Source: Deinococcus sp. Leaf326 (lineage in GTDB: Bacteria; Deinococcota; Deinococci; Deinococcales; Deinococcaceae). From it: a stretch of DNA of 15,434 bases. Below the pieces are notes generated by a model, which saw only the letters and a program-made list of their open reading frames with translations, was not told the DNA's origin and made no database searches. Every line of letters starts with the position of its first letter. The first letter of the stretch is position 1. Both the position numbers and the translations under genes were made by a program. The DNA is taken from assembly GCF_001424185.1 (NCBI RefSeq), contig NZ_LMOM01000026.1:58406-73839 (forward strand), read 5' to 3'. This document shows, one piece after another, positions 1-7,269 of this stretch.

Positions 1-732
1 GACATCATGACCTTCGTCCCCAGCATCGGCTCCAAGGCTCAGCCCCGTCAGGGCCGGGAAGCCTTCGCGACGGGTCAGATCGTCCGCGTGCCCATCCTCA
101 ACGGCGGTAACCGTGACGAGCTCCGCCTGTACGTCGCCTACGCCATCCAGGCCGGGGACAAGATCACGCCGGAGAACTACCTGGCCCATCTCGAAGCGGT
201 GTACGGGGACAAGGCCGCCCAGGTCATGCGGGAGTACCCGCTGAGCGCGTATTCCTCCCCCGCCACGGCCCTCGGCACGGCGACGTCGGACTACTCGCCG
301 CTCGTCGCGCTCAACAACTGCGACTACCTCGAAACGGCGAACCTGGGTTCGGCCTATACCCCGGTCTACCAGTACGAATTTGCGGACGCCACGGCGCCTG
401 AAGTCACCCCGAACCCTGGGTTCGAGATGGGCGCGGTGCACTCGGCCGAGTTGCCATACCAGTTCCCGGGCTTCTCGAACACGACGAAGCTCGATGGCCC
501 GGCGCTCTCGGCGCCCTCACAGCGTCTGGCGGATCAGATGATGGCGTACTGGACGAGTTTCGCCCGGACAGGCACCCCGCAGGCGTCGCTGCTGCCGGCC
601 TGGACGCCTTTCAAGTCTGCCAATCAGGTGATGCGGTTCGCGCCGGACAACGTCTGGAACTTCGATGCGGGCGCCGCGCACCACTGCGCGTTCTGGCAGG
701 GCCTTTACCCGGACCGCCTCAGCCTGTACTAG
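1..732 (+). CDS. Type-B carboxylesterase, C-terminal part (5' end outside window)
   Basis: The reading frame is open from the first base and ends at TAG 730-732, so only about the last 243 residues are present. The sequence matches the C-terminal half of the alpha/beta-hydrolase carboxylesterase (COesterase) family. The acid of the catalytic triad is probably the Glu in NGGNRDEL (codon 118-120). The catalytic His is in GAVHSAELPY (codon 439-441). The Trp-rich end typical of the family follows (MMAYWTSFARTGTP, then LPAWTPF). The nucleophilic Ser (GxSxG) would lie upstream of the window. Family members hydrolyse carboxylic esters and many are secreted, but the N-terminus that would show export is not visible. 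Sixty bases separate it from the next + strand hydrolase. The Met at position 7 is internal and should not be taken as the start. Confidence 0.88.
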   Translation, partial: DIMTFVPSIGSKAQPRQGREAFATGQIVRVPILNGGNRDELRLYVAYAIQAGDKITPENYLAHLEAVYGDKAAQVMREYPLSAYSSPATALGTATSDYSPLVALNNCDYLETANLGSAYTPVYQYEFADATAPEVTPNPGFEMGAVHSAELPYQFPGFSNTTKLDGPALSAPSQRLADQMMAYWTSFARTGTPQASLLPAWTPFKSANQVMRFAPDNVWNFDAGAAHHCAFWQGLYPDRLSLY

Positions 733-792
733 GTGCGCCCCGCGTTCTCGACCCTTTTTCACCCCTCTTGTCCACCAATCAAAGGAACGAAC

Positions 793-1878
793 ATGTCCCC
801 CATTCGCAGCAGCATGGCCCACCTCAAGACCGTCAACGCCCGCCTCGTCACGACCCTGATGGCCGGCGCGCTCGTCCTCAGCTTCCCGGCCCAGGCCTGC
901 ACCCGTATTGCCTACGAAGGGCTCGATGGCATGGTCGCGGTCGGCCGCAGCATGGACTGGGTGGAAAATCCTCAGTCCAACATGTGGGCCTTCCCCAAGG
1001 GGATGCAGCGTGCGGGGGCGTCGGGACAGAACTCGCTGCGGTGGACTTCGAAGTACGGCAGCGTCATCACGAGCATGTACGACTTCTCCACCGTGGACGG
1101 CATCAACGAGAAGGGCCTGAGCGCGAATGTGCTGTACCTGGGGGTCGCAGATTACGGGAAGCGCGATGTCGCCCGTGAGGGACTCTCGGTCACTGCGTGG
1201 GGCCAGTACGTGCTGGACAACTTCGCGACGGTGAAGGAAGCGGTCGACGCGCTGCAGGCCGACAAGATCCAGATCACCACCCGGCAGGTGCCCACGGCGA
1301 TCGGTCCGGTCGATGCGGTCGGCCACCTGGCGATCACGGACCGTACGGGGGACTCGGCGGTCTTCGAGTACATCAAGGGGAAACTGGTGATCCATCACGG
1401 CCACGAGTTCAACGTGATGACCAATGATCCGACGCTGGATCAGCAACTGGCGGTGAACGACTACTGGAAGCCGCTGAACGGGGCGTTCCTGCCGGGCACC
1501 GAGAACTCGGCGGAGCGGTTCGTGCGTGCGGACTACTACCTGCGGAATGTGCCGAAGTCGGGGGATTTCCGGCAGGCGCTGGCGGATACGTTCAGCATCA
1601 TCCGGAATGCGTCAGTGCCGTTCGAGCCGATCGGGAAGGATCACCCGAACCTGGATCCGACGATGTGGCGCACGGCGAGTGACAACAAGAATCTGACGTA
1701 CTACTTCGAGTCGACGACGAGTCCGAACGTGGTGTGGGTGTCGCTGGGGTCGCTGGACCTGAGTGCGAAGGGGAAAGTGAAGCGGCTGGAGTTGACGGGG
1801 AAAGCGATTCTGAGCGGGGACGTGTCCGGCGGGTTTAAGGACGCCAAGGCATTCGCCTTCCTCGAAACCGGTCAGTAA
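793..1878 (+). CDS. Exported linear-amide C-N hydrolase (choloylglycine hydrolase / penicillin V acylase family, Ntn)
   Basis: This 361-residue protein hydrolyses linear amide bonds, probably in the periplasm or outside the cell; the substrate class (penicillin V, bile salts or acyl-homoserine lactones) cannot be told from sequence. The ATG at 793 is chosen because AAAGGA (781-786) lies six bases before it; an in-frame GTG at 733 lacks such a site. Residues 1-35 form a signal peptide (hydrophobic core LVTTLMAGALVLSF) ending AQA, and cleavage would leave Cys36 as the N-terminal nucleophile. Relative to that Cys, Arg52 and Asp55 (GRSMDW) sit at mature positions 17 and 20, and Asn211 (NVMTND) near mature 176. 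These match the Arg17, Asp20 and Asn175 of family members. GINEKGLSANVLYL and ERFVRA are further family landmarks. All key residues seem intact. It lies just after the carboxylesterase. Confidence 0.9.
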   Translation: MSPIRSSMAHLKTVNARLVTTLMAGALVLSFPAQACTRIAYEGLDGMVAVGRSMDWVENPQSNMWAFPKGMQRAGASGQNSLRWTSKYGSVITSMYDFSTVDGINEKGLSANVLYLGVADYGKRDVAREGLSVTAWGQYVLDNFATVKEAVDALQADKIQITTRQVPTAIGPVDAVGHLAITDRTGDSAVFEYIKGKLVIHHGHEFNVMTNDPTLDQQLAVNDYWKPLNGAFLPGTENSAERFVRADYYLRNVPKSGDFRQALADTFSIIRNASVPFEPIGKDHPNLDPTMWRTASDNKNLTYYFESTTSPNVVWVSLGSLDLSAKGKVKRLELTGKAILSGDVSGGFKDAKAFAFLETGQ

Positions 1879-1893
1879 GCGACGTGCTCCGGG

Positions 1894-1932
1894 CGTCCCC
1901 TGGGATCGTCACGACGTTGATCTCTGGGGACG
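1894..1932 (+). terminator. Weak hairpin after the Ntn hydrolase, possible terminator
   Basis: CGTCCCC (1894-1900) can pair with GGGGACG (1926-1932), giving seven base pairs around a 25-base loop that itself holds CGTC/GACG. There is no T-run after it, so this is at best a weak terminator or attenuator. Apart from the ribosome site of the next gene, nothing else was seen in 1879-2006. Confidence 0.25.
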
Positions 1933-2006
1933 GCGCTCAGCTTCAGTTCCCCTTCCGCCGAATCTTCTTTCCTGATGAGTGCCCTGCCCTTCTCCCGAGG
2001 TTTTGA

Positions 2007-4483
2007 ATGAAAAAAACGCCAATCCTGCTGACGGTGACGTTAGCGCTGAGCCTGATGTCGTGTGGACAGTTCCCCGCGGTTTCCGTTCCTTCGACCACGC
2101 CGCCGAACACGACGACCCCAGTGGGAGGCGGATCACTGGCCTGGCGAATTTGCACGCGCCGCTGGCCAACTCGTCGGTGTCGCTGTACAACGCGAAGGGC
2201 GAGGTCATCCTGACGGGAACGACGTCGGCGATGGGGGTCGTGAAGCTGGTGGCGAAGGAGAGGATTGACCTCCCTGATGCTCGGGACGGCCACGCACTGC
2301 GCATCGTTCTGAAAGGGGGCACGCTCCATAACGCGGCGTTCGAGGGGGAGTTGGCTGCTGAAATGCCAGTCTGGGACGATCGGGGCTTTCACGTTAATGC
2401 CGTCACCAATCTGATAGCGGTGTACCTGAAGCAGAATCCGGGTCTGTCGCATGCCAGTGCCAGTCGCCGGGTGGAGTCGTTCCTGGGGATGCCGTTGACG
2501 GATGGGCAGTACGTGTCTGTGGGGAGTTACGCGTTCTCGCATCAGAAGTTTATGTCTGCGGCCGGAAATAACTTGAGTGGGTTCACGCAGCAACTCGCGA
2601 ATGAGATGCAGGGAGGAACGGCGCAACATCTGTTCCGTGCGCAGTCGGTGTCTGCGTCCCATCCAGTTCTTGGGGCTGTTTCGACAGATATGGTCGCTAA
2701 CATTGCGGCAGATGCGGCGAAGGCATTGGCGCAGGTGACTGGGGGGCCGTTGGCGGTCTTTGGGGTCACATCGCTTCTGCAACTGACGGGGTTCAACAGC
2801 TTCTTCGGGGATAAGACGGCGGCGCAGCTGGCTGAGATTTCTAATCAACTGAGAGAGATCAAGAATCAACTGATCGAACTGAATAGCAAAGTCGATGCGC
2901 TGAAGAGCGAGGTCGATGCGCTCGGGAAGAAAGTGGACCTGGCTGATTATCACGGCAATATGGCGCAGCTGGATAACTATGCGAGCCAGATTCATACGTC
3001 GTACCTCACACTTATTCAGTTGAATGAGGCGATGATTGATAGGGCAACTGCGACAGAGCCAGCTGCCCAGGCGCTTCTGGACAAACAGATTCAGCAGTAC
3101 GGCGCCAGACTGAAGAGCGATAACCTCACATTGAGTGCGGCGCTCCTGTATCTGCCTGAACATCCAAGCCAAGATGGGATTGAACCTAATGCGAATAACT
3201 TCTCAGGATTCGCGAACAAGCTTCTCGGGAATGAAGCCATTGGTGTTGCAGGCCTGATTCCCCAGTGGAGCAAGCTGGTCAGGGGCAACAGCAAGGTCTT
3301 CTACACGCAGAATGAGGCGCAACTGGTTCAGCAGCAATGGGATTATCTGGATCATATTCTGGCGGAAGGGATGACCTTGAAGATCAACATGCTGATGGGT
3401 ACAGATCAGCCGGTCGTTGCTCAAGATTCCTTCCATGCCTGGATGCAGGAGCGGACCTATCTGTACAGTCAGGTGAAAGGGGGTGTGGTGCAGCCCCAGC
3501 CGCTGGTTGTTCCGCTTGTCGATCCCTTCCTGCTGACGACGAAGAATGTAACGTACGCCCCTACTCCTCATATATTGCCGGCGAATACGGTAATTGATCA
3601 GGAGTGGAAGACGGATAAGGATAGGCCGGGTTATACGATGTATCGGACGGCGTCGGATGGTCAATCGCCTTTGTTGCCTGATTATACCATTTCTAATAAT
3701 ATGCCTAAGATTGATAATGATATGAGTAAAATCAATCAAGTCTATACGGAAGCTCGTGCCAAGGCTACTGAGGATACTTTGTTGAGTGGTTGGTTTTTGC
3801 CGGATGTTGTCTATAGTGGTGTTGGTCTTGATGATCCTTTGCCTAGTTACAAGGCTGGAGCACGGTATTGTTCAACGGATTTTTACGGCACTAGGGACTT
3901 CTATCGGGAATATACTCTGACGTCTACTACAGATTGGAATATCGTATTGCCTCTTCAGCGAGATATTGCTGATTTAAATAGAAAATTAAAAGATGCTGGT
4001 GGAATTAAGAGTGTGGGTTTCCAATCTCAGGGTAAGATATTTGCATCGGGTCTTCATTGTAAAGGTTTTCCCGAGCTTGGCGAGGTAGTAAAGGATTATT
4101 ACACTGGCGGAGACTGGGATAGAGCGAGAATAGCATTCAAGACAAGCGTTGTTGCTGATTATAATTATAATACTCTAAAAGACTGGGATAGCTTAGGGGT
4201 ATTCATTGTAGGTCGAAATGTACTAGACGGTGATACTGGAGAAGAAAAGGTAATTCAGTATGATAAGATGCCATATGGCCTTATGGACATAGATGCCGCA
4301 TACGAGGCAAGTGGTGAGGGTTGGAAATCTCTTGCGGAGAGATATAAAAGGTATTTGTTTTTTGCTTATAATTATCGATTTGTCTTTCCAGAAAACGCTT
4401 TGAAGTCTACTAAAAATATGGATTTCTTCTTAATGCGCAGAACAAATGGGATAGATGCGAACAAGAATTATTACTGGTACTAA
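2007..4483 (+). pseudogene. Large lipoprotein with coiled coil, frameshifted near its N-terminus
   Basis: ATG 2007 follows GAGG (1997-2000) and starts MKKTPILLTVTLALSLMSCG, a lipoprotein signal peptide with lipobox LMSC and acylated Cys19. A Thr/Pro/Gly linker (STTPPNTTTPVGGG) follows, then this frame degenerates. The protein continues in the -1 frame from about 2132 (ITGLANLHAPLANSSVSLY) to TAA 4481-4483, about 825 residues when joined. A GTG at 1979 opens the downstream frame, but its first 50 codons read as non-protein-like shadow and lack a signal. The body begins with a small beta-rich, carboxypeptidase-regulatory-like segment. Around nt 2690-2810 is a hydrophobic stretch (ALAQVTGGPLAVFGVTSLL), followed at nt 2821-2955 by a heptad coiled coil (LREIKNQLIELNSKVDALK). 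The last 300 residues are Tyr/Asp/Asn-rich. I do not recognise the family. GC content drops strongly from 5' to 3'. If the shift is a base-calling error, the gene is intact and encodes a surface lipoprotein. Confidence 0.65.
2124..2134 (+). other. Frameshift site in the lipoprotein gene
   Basis: Before this point the lipoprotein signal and Pro/Thr linker read in the frame of position 2007. After it, the long conserved-looking body reads in the frame of position 2132. One missing base here (for example in the G-rich GGGAGGCGGATC) would join the two exactly. There is no X-XXY-YYZ slippery heptamer, so programmed frameshifting is not the favoured explanation. Confidence 0.7.
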
Positions 4484-4530
4484 TTGTTCTGGTTAATATA
4501 AGTAACTTAAATTAATTACGAATTATTTAG

Positions 4531-4555
4531 AACGGTCTTGTATATCAAGGCCGTT
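4531..4555 (+). terminator. Intrinsic terminator after the lipoprotein gene
   Basis: AACGGTCTTG (4531-4540) pairs with CAAGGCCGTT (4546-4555): ten pairs including one G-T wobble, with loop TATAT. TCTTTAATTATTTTG follows, a T-rich tail. It lies 47 bases after the lipoprotein stop. The facing - strand genes end at 4611, and the complement also carries an A/T-rich flank, so it may work in both directions. Confidence 0.8.
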
Positions 4556-4610
4556 TCTTTAATTATTTTGATTTCTGTCTCCAACACAAGAGAAGCATGT
4601 CAGTCGGAAA

Positions 4611-5258
4611 TCACTCTCCCTGCGGGGAATGCCGGAAGTCGTTCGCGCTGAACAACGCCGGAGCTGCGGCACGGTCGAGCCACTCCCCAATCTCCCGGAG
4701 GCCACGTTCCACCGACCTGAAGGCAACGTACGTGCCATCGCAGCTGTCCGCGTGCGTGAAGCTCAACGCCTGAATCCGCTGCGCGCTGTTCACCCGGCCG
4801 ACGTGCGTCCGCAGGCCTTCCTCGTGCGCGCGGGCGAGCAGCGTGGCGCCCCATCGCCGGCGCCAGGGATCATTCCCACCCAGGAACGCGACCTGGGCAC
4901 CTACGGGAAACGCTTCGTTCTCGGCCCCATCCTGGAGCACATAGGCCAGGGGCAACGGGATGTCAGTCAACTCGCGGGCATAGTGCGTGAAGACGTTCAG
5001 CGTGGCTTCTGCATCGTGGATGACGTCCGGGACGACCAGAAAGTGACAGGTCGCCGCCCAGGGCTCGAGGCGCTGGATCTGCGCGAAGTACAAGTCCTCG
5101 TCGAAGCCGTACTTGCTCACGGCCCCGCAGTCACTGGCCCAGGCTCGCCCGGCGGTGATGCTGCCTAGTCCACTGACCCGTGGGCCAATCATGACGCCGA
5201 TCCCAGGATGGGCCTTCAGGGCGTCGAGGTCGGAGTTCGTCGAGGCGAAGTACCGCAT
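4611..5258 (-). CDS. TGT/DpdA-like guanine transglycosylase superfamily protein
   Basis: This 215-residue protein starts at ATG 5258-5256, whose A is the last base of the upstream stop (TGATG), so translation is probably coupled. A longer upstream reading of the same frame is low-complexity Arg/Pro sequence overlapping the previous gene and was not used. The motifs occur in the order of tRNA-guanine transglycosylases: ASDCGAVSKYG (Asp43, like TDSGGFQ, base recognition), FLVVPDVIHDAEAT (Asp78 and Asp82), PLAYVLQDG (Asp110), VAFLGGNDPW (Gly127-Gly128, like the GGL substrate loop), THVGRVNS (151-158) and ADSCDGTYVAF (Asp171 or Asp174, candidate nucleophile). Family members exchange guanine for a 7-deazaguanine in tRNA or, for DpdA, in DNA. 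The short length and lack of the TGT zinc site fit a phage or plasmid DpdA-like protein better than a tRNA enzyme. The substrate is inferred. No preQ0 synthesis gene is visible nearby. Confidence 0.7.
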   Translation of the reverse strand: MRYFASTNSDLDALKAHPGIGVMIGPRVSGLGSITAGRAWASDCGAVSKYGFDEDLYFAQIQRLEPWAATCHFLVVPDVIHDAEATLNVFTHYARELTDIPLPLAYVLQDGAENEAFPVGAQVAFLGGNDPWRRRWGATLLARAHEEGLRTHVGRVNSAQRIQALSFTHADSCDGTYVAFRSVERGLREIGEWLDRAAAPALFSANDFRHSPQGE

Positions 5259-6079
5259 CAGCTCGCCGCCGCCAGGGGTTGAAGGGGGACTGAGCGTGCG
5301 GCCCTCCAGGCCAGGAAGTGCCCCGCCTCGCGCTGGATGGTTTGCGCGAGCTCCGGAACACTCAGGGACCAGAGGGGCCACTGATTCGGGTGGGGGTAGC
5401 GGTTGTCCTTCCCCGTCGAGTTCTCGAATCGCCACATGATGGCCGTGCCACTTGGGCTCACTCGTCCACTCGTGCCGGAGGCGAAGATTTCGACCATCAC
5501 GATCAGCCCCGTGTCGACCTGCAGGTGCAGCGCGATGCCGCCCGCATTCCACGTCACGGCGCGGGGGCGGCCCTCAGCCACGGGATAGCCCAACGCCTTC
5601 GCCAGACGTTTGAGGTAGCGGAGGCTGTCGGCTTTGAAGGCATTCTTGGCCTCCTCGTCGTAGGAGATGCACCCGCGCGCACTGCCGTAGGTGCCCAGGA
5701 GCACATCGCCTTTCTGGTTGCGCGCCTGGCGCTGGGCGTGAGCCGTGGCACGGGTCCGCCAGGCCTCCCCTTCCGGGGTCGTGAACATCGGGGAAAGAGG
5801 CGAGAGGTGCTTGAGAAAAGCCGGACTGACTTCACAGGGCGTGGGCCCCTGCTGCTCGCGCTGTACCGGCCCCAGGGCGAGATCATGGCCGAAGGGTCGG
5901 GTCGGCAGGACAGAGAGTTCGACCACAAAGGCCTGCGTGAGTCCCTGACGCGTGACCGCGAGATAGGCGACGTCGCCATTGATCTCGAGTGCGGCGATGT
6001 GGCTCTCGGGCTGCTTGCGCTTCTCGAAGTACGTGCTCAGTGCATGTGGGGTGTCGCCGTCCGTAGCCAGGGTTTGCAT
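5258..6079 (-). CDS. Unknown 273-residue protein, coupled to the TGT-like gene
   Basis: I do not recognise this protein. It has 273 residues, no signal peptide and no membrane segment. The N-terminal 90 residues (AALEINGDVAYLAVT, AFVVELSVLP) look like alternating strands. The C-terminal half is richer in aromatic and conserved-looking stretches (GDVLLGTYGSARGC around 124-137, FKADSLRYLKRLAKALGYP, GIALHLQVDTGLIVMVEIF, PNQWPLWSLS). Its stop overlaps the start of the TGT-like gene as TGATG, so the two products are likely made together. The start at ATG 6079-6077 has a G-rich ribosome site (complement of 6090-6097) ten bases upstream, inside a hairpin. A second ATG at 6084-6082, better spaced from that site but out of frame, would encode only a 15-residue peptide ending within this gene and could damp expression. 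Its place next to a base-exchange enzyme hints at a partner role, but that is inference only. Confidence 0.75.
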   Translation of the reverse strand: MQTLATDGDTPHALSTYFEKRKQPESHIAALEINGDVAYLAVTRQGLTQAFVVELSVLPTRPFGHDLALGPVQREQQGPTPCEVSPAFLKHLSPLSPMFTTPEGEAWRTRATAHAQRQARNQKGDVLLGTYGSARGCISYDEEAKNAFKADSLRYLKRLAKALGYPVAEGRPRAVTWNAGGIALHLQVDTGLIVMVEIFASGTSGRVSPSGTAIMWRFENSTGKDNRYPHPNQWPLWSLSVPELAQTIQREAGHFLAWRAARSVPLQPLAAAS

Positions 6080-6089
6080 GCCATGACAA

Positions 6090-6110
6090 CTCCCCCCGCG
6101 AGGGGGGGAG
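6090..6110 (-). promoter_or_regulatory. Hairpin covering the ribosome site of the 273-residue gene
   Basis: CTCCCCCC (6090-6097) pairs perfectly with GGGGGGAG (6103-6110), eight base pairs with a five-base loop. On the - strand the 3' arm is the G-rich ribosome binding site for the gene starting at 6079. The gap between the 232- and 273-residue genes is only 38 bases and this hairpin fills much of it. There is no T-run, so sequestration of the ribosome site or mRNA protection fits better than termination. Confidence 0.5.
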
Positions 6111-6117
6111 GGTCAAC

Positions 6118-6816
6118 TCAGGAGGTCGAAGGCGTACCAGGTCGGGGGGAGGGGAGCAGGTCGCGCATCACCTGGAGTACCCGTTCTTCCCCCACCACCC
6201 GCAGCAGCTGTCGTCCCGGCTGGGCGCCGCCCTGCTGCAAGAGCGGCTGAATGCGCCCGAGCGTGTCCGGACTCAGTTCGGCGAGTAGGGGGCTATGAGC
6301 CCAGACCAGCGTGTCTCCCACGACGGCGAGCTCCAGTTCCGGCCAGGCGGCGCGCAGGCCTTCGAGGGCGCCAGGACCGGGCCGCAGGAGGTACTTCCCC
6401 TCTCCCCCGAGGAGGGCGCTGATCACGCCCCCCAAGAAGGCCAGACTGGCGAAGGGCACGCCCCCAGCGAGGAGCTGGTCATTCCCGGCTTCGAGGGGAA
6501 AGCCCCGAGTCAGGCGGTCGCGGACGGTGCTCAACGCGCTGAGCGCCACCTGCACCGGTTCGGTGGAGGCGCCCAGGCCCTGCTCCAGAGCTTGGGCGGG
6601 GAGGATGCGCAGCGCGCCCGTCTCGGTGCGGACCTGGAGGTTGAGCCACCGACGAGGCGCGGCCCTGGCCTCCTCGAGCACGTAGCCCACGACGGTGGCT
6701 GTCCCCCCTTCCGGGAGGGACACGACGGCGTTGACATGGGGGATGGGCGGTGCAGCGTCCCAGAAGAAGACTTCCTGGATCTCCTCAAGCGTGGTGAATC
6801 GGCGGTCGTTTGGCAT
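6118..6816 (-). CDS. Unknown 232-residue protein
   Basis: The start is firm: AAAGGAG (complement of 6822-6828) lies five bases before ATG 6816-6814. The family is not recognised. The N-terminus (residues 1-80) carries a small strand-rich region (HVNAVVSLPEGGTATVVGY, WLNLQVRTETGALRILP). Residues 114-138 form an uncharged hydrophobic stretch (LLAGGVPFASLAFLGGVIS) that could be a buried core helix or one membrane span; there is no signal peptide. The remainder is Leu-rich and probably helical, ending with a Pro/Ser tail (PSPRPGTPSTS). It is the second of three unknown genes between the methyltransferase-helicase and the TGT-like gene, all read in the same direction. Codon third positions are GC-rich as in its neighbours, which supports real coding. 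Confidence 0.75.
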   Translation of the reverse strand: MPNDRRFTTLEEIQEVFFWDAAPPIPHVNAVVSLPEGGTATVVGYVLEEARAAPRRWLNLQVRTETGALRILPAQALEQGLGASTEPVQVALSALSTVRDRLTRGFPLEAGNDQLLAGGVPFASLAFLGGVISALLGGEGKYLLRPGPGALEGLRAAWPELELAVVGDTLVWAHSPLLAELSPDTLGRIQPLLQQGGAQPGRQLLRVVGEERVLQVMRDLLPSPRPGTPSTS

Positions 6817-6867
6817 GCTTGCTCCTTTGAGAAGGCCGCTGTGGGCCGGATCTCCGAGACAACGGGG

Positions 6868-6897
6868 CCGCCCCGAACCAGGGAAGGTTCGGGGCGG
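6868..6897 (-). promoter_or_regulatory. Perfect 12-bp GC hairpin between the 103- and 232-residue genes
   Basis: CCGCCCCGAACC (6868-6879) pairs without mismatch with GGTTCGGGGCGG (6886-6897), with a six-base loop. On the - strand it starts 13 bases after the stop of the 103-residue gene and lies about 50 bases before the start of the next. The sequence after it (CCCGTTGTCTCGG) is not T-rich. It could be a partial terminator, an RNA-processing or stability element, or a protein site. Confidence 0.55.
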
Positions 6898-6909
6898 GGA
6901 GGGGGCGAT

Positions 6910-7221
6910 CTACGCCCGTGGGGGTTGGATGACGCCGAGGACGATGCAGCGGACGTCAAAATCCGTGACGGGATAGGGATAGAACGGCTGGGCGATCTCC
7001 CGCGCCAGAGCAACGGCGTCTCGAAAGTGTTGCCGGGCGGCGCCACGCAGGGCCTGCTGTTGCCCCCGGGCGGCGGTGCGGGTGGCCTGTTGCGCCTGCT
7101 CGGAGGCCTGCACCGCCACGCGCACCTGGGGGCCGATCACCGCATGGGTGCGCACGGCCCGAATGGCACGCTCGCGGGCCTCCCAGGCATTCCAGCCCCC
7201 GGTCTCTTGGTGTTGATGCAC
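6910..7221 (-). CDS. Unknown small helical protein (103 residues)
   Basis: This GTG-started gene (7221-7219) has GGAAGG (complement of 7232-7237) ten bases upstream. It ends at TAG 6912-6910. No family is recognised. The middle (residues about 35-75) is rich in Ala, Gln and Arg (ASEQAQQATRTAARGQQQ) and is likely a long helix, followed by FPYP-type aromatic residues and a strand-like end (DFDVRCIVLGVI). It could be a small nucleic-acid-binding or assembly protein, but nothing proves that. It follows the methyltransferase-helicase by 48 bases and is probably in the same transcript. GC-rich third positions support it being coding. An ATG at 7229-7227 is out of frame and was not used. Confidence 0.6.
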   Translation of the reverse strand: MHQHQETGGWNAWEARERAIRAVRTHAVIGPQVRVAVQASEQAQQATRTAARGQQQALRGAARQHFRDAVALAREIAQPFYPYPVTDFDVRCIVLGVIQPPRA

Positions 7222-7234
7222 CCGCCCATGACCT

Positions 7235-7256
7235 TCCGGGGGGACGTTCCCCCGGA
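7235..7256 (-). promoter_or_regulatory. Hairpin abutting the ribosome site of the 103-residue gene
   Basis: TCCGGGGG (7235-7242) pairs with CCCCCGGA (7249-7256), eight base pairs with a six-base loop. On the - strand its 3' arm runs into GGAAGG, the ribosome site for the GTG start at 7221, overlapping by three bases. It lies between that start and the stop of the large methyltransferase-helicase at 7270. There is no T-run. Confidence 0.5.
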
Positions 7257-7269
7257 GAGGGTCCTGCGC

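Noticed and set aside
517..1446. 309-residue open frame on the - strand
   Set aside because: It is antisense to the carboxylesterase and Ntn hydrolase, both of which carry catalytic motifs on the + strand, and has an Arg/His-rich shadow composition.
2124..2134. Programmed -1 frameshift in the lipoprotein
   Set aside because: There is no slippery heptamer and no strong stem just downstream that I can see; a lost base explains it more simply.
1943..3172. 409-residue open frame on the - strand
   Set aside because: It is antisense to the lipoprotein and is Arg/Gln/His-rich without domains.
3961..4560. AT-rich stretch as a replication origin or iteron array
   Set aside because: It is continuous coding sequence up to 4483 and I see no direct repeats or DnaA-box cluster.
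5259..5552. N-terminal extension of the TGT-like protein up to 5552
   Set aside because: It overlaps the 273-residue gene in another frame and reads as low-complexity Arg/Pro/Gly sequence. The TGATG overlap and MRYFAS start fit the family better.
6868..6897. Rho-independent terminator for the 103-residue gene
   Set aside because: The stem is excellent but no T-run follows on the - strand, and the next gene is close and in the same direction. It is listed as a hairpin of unknown role.
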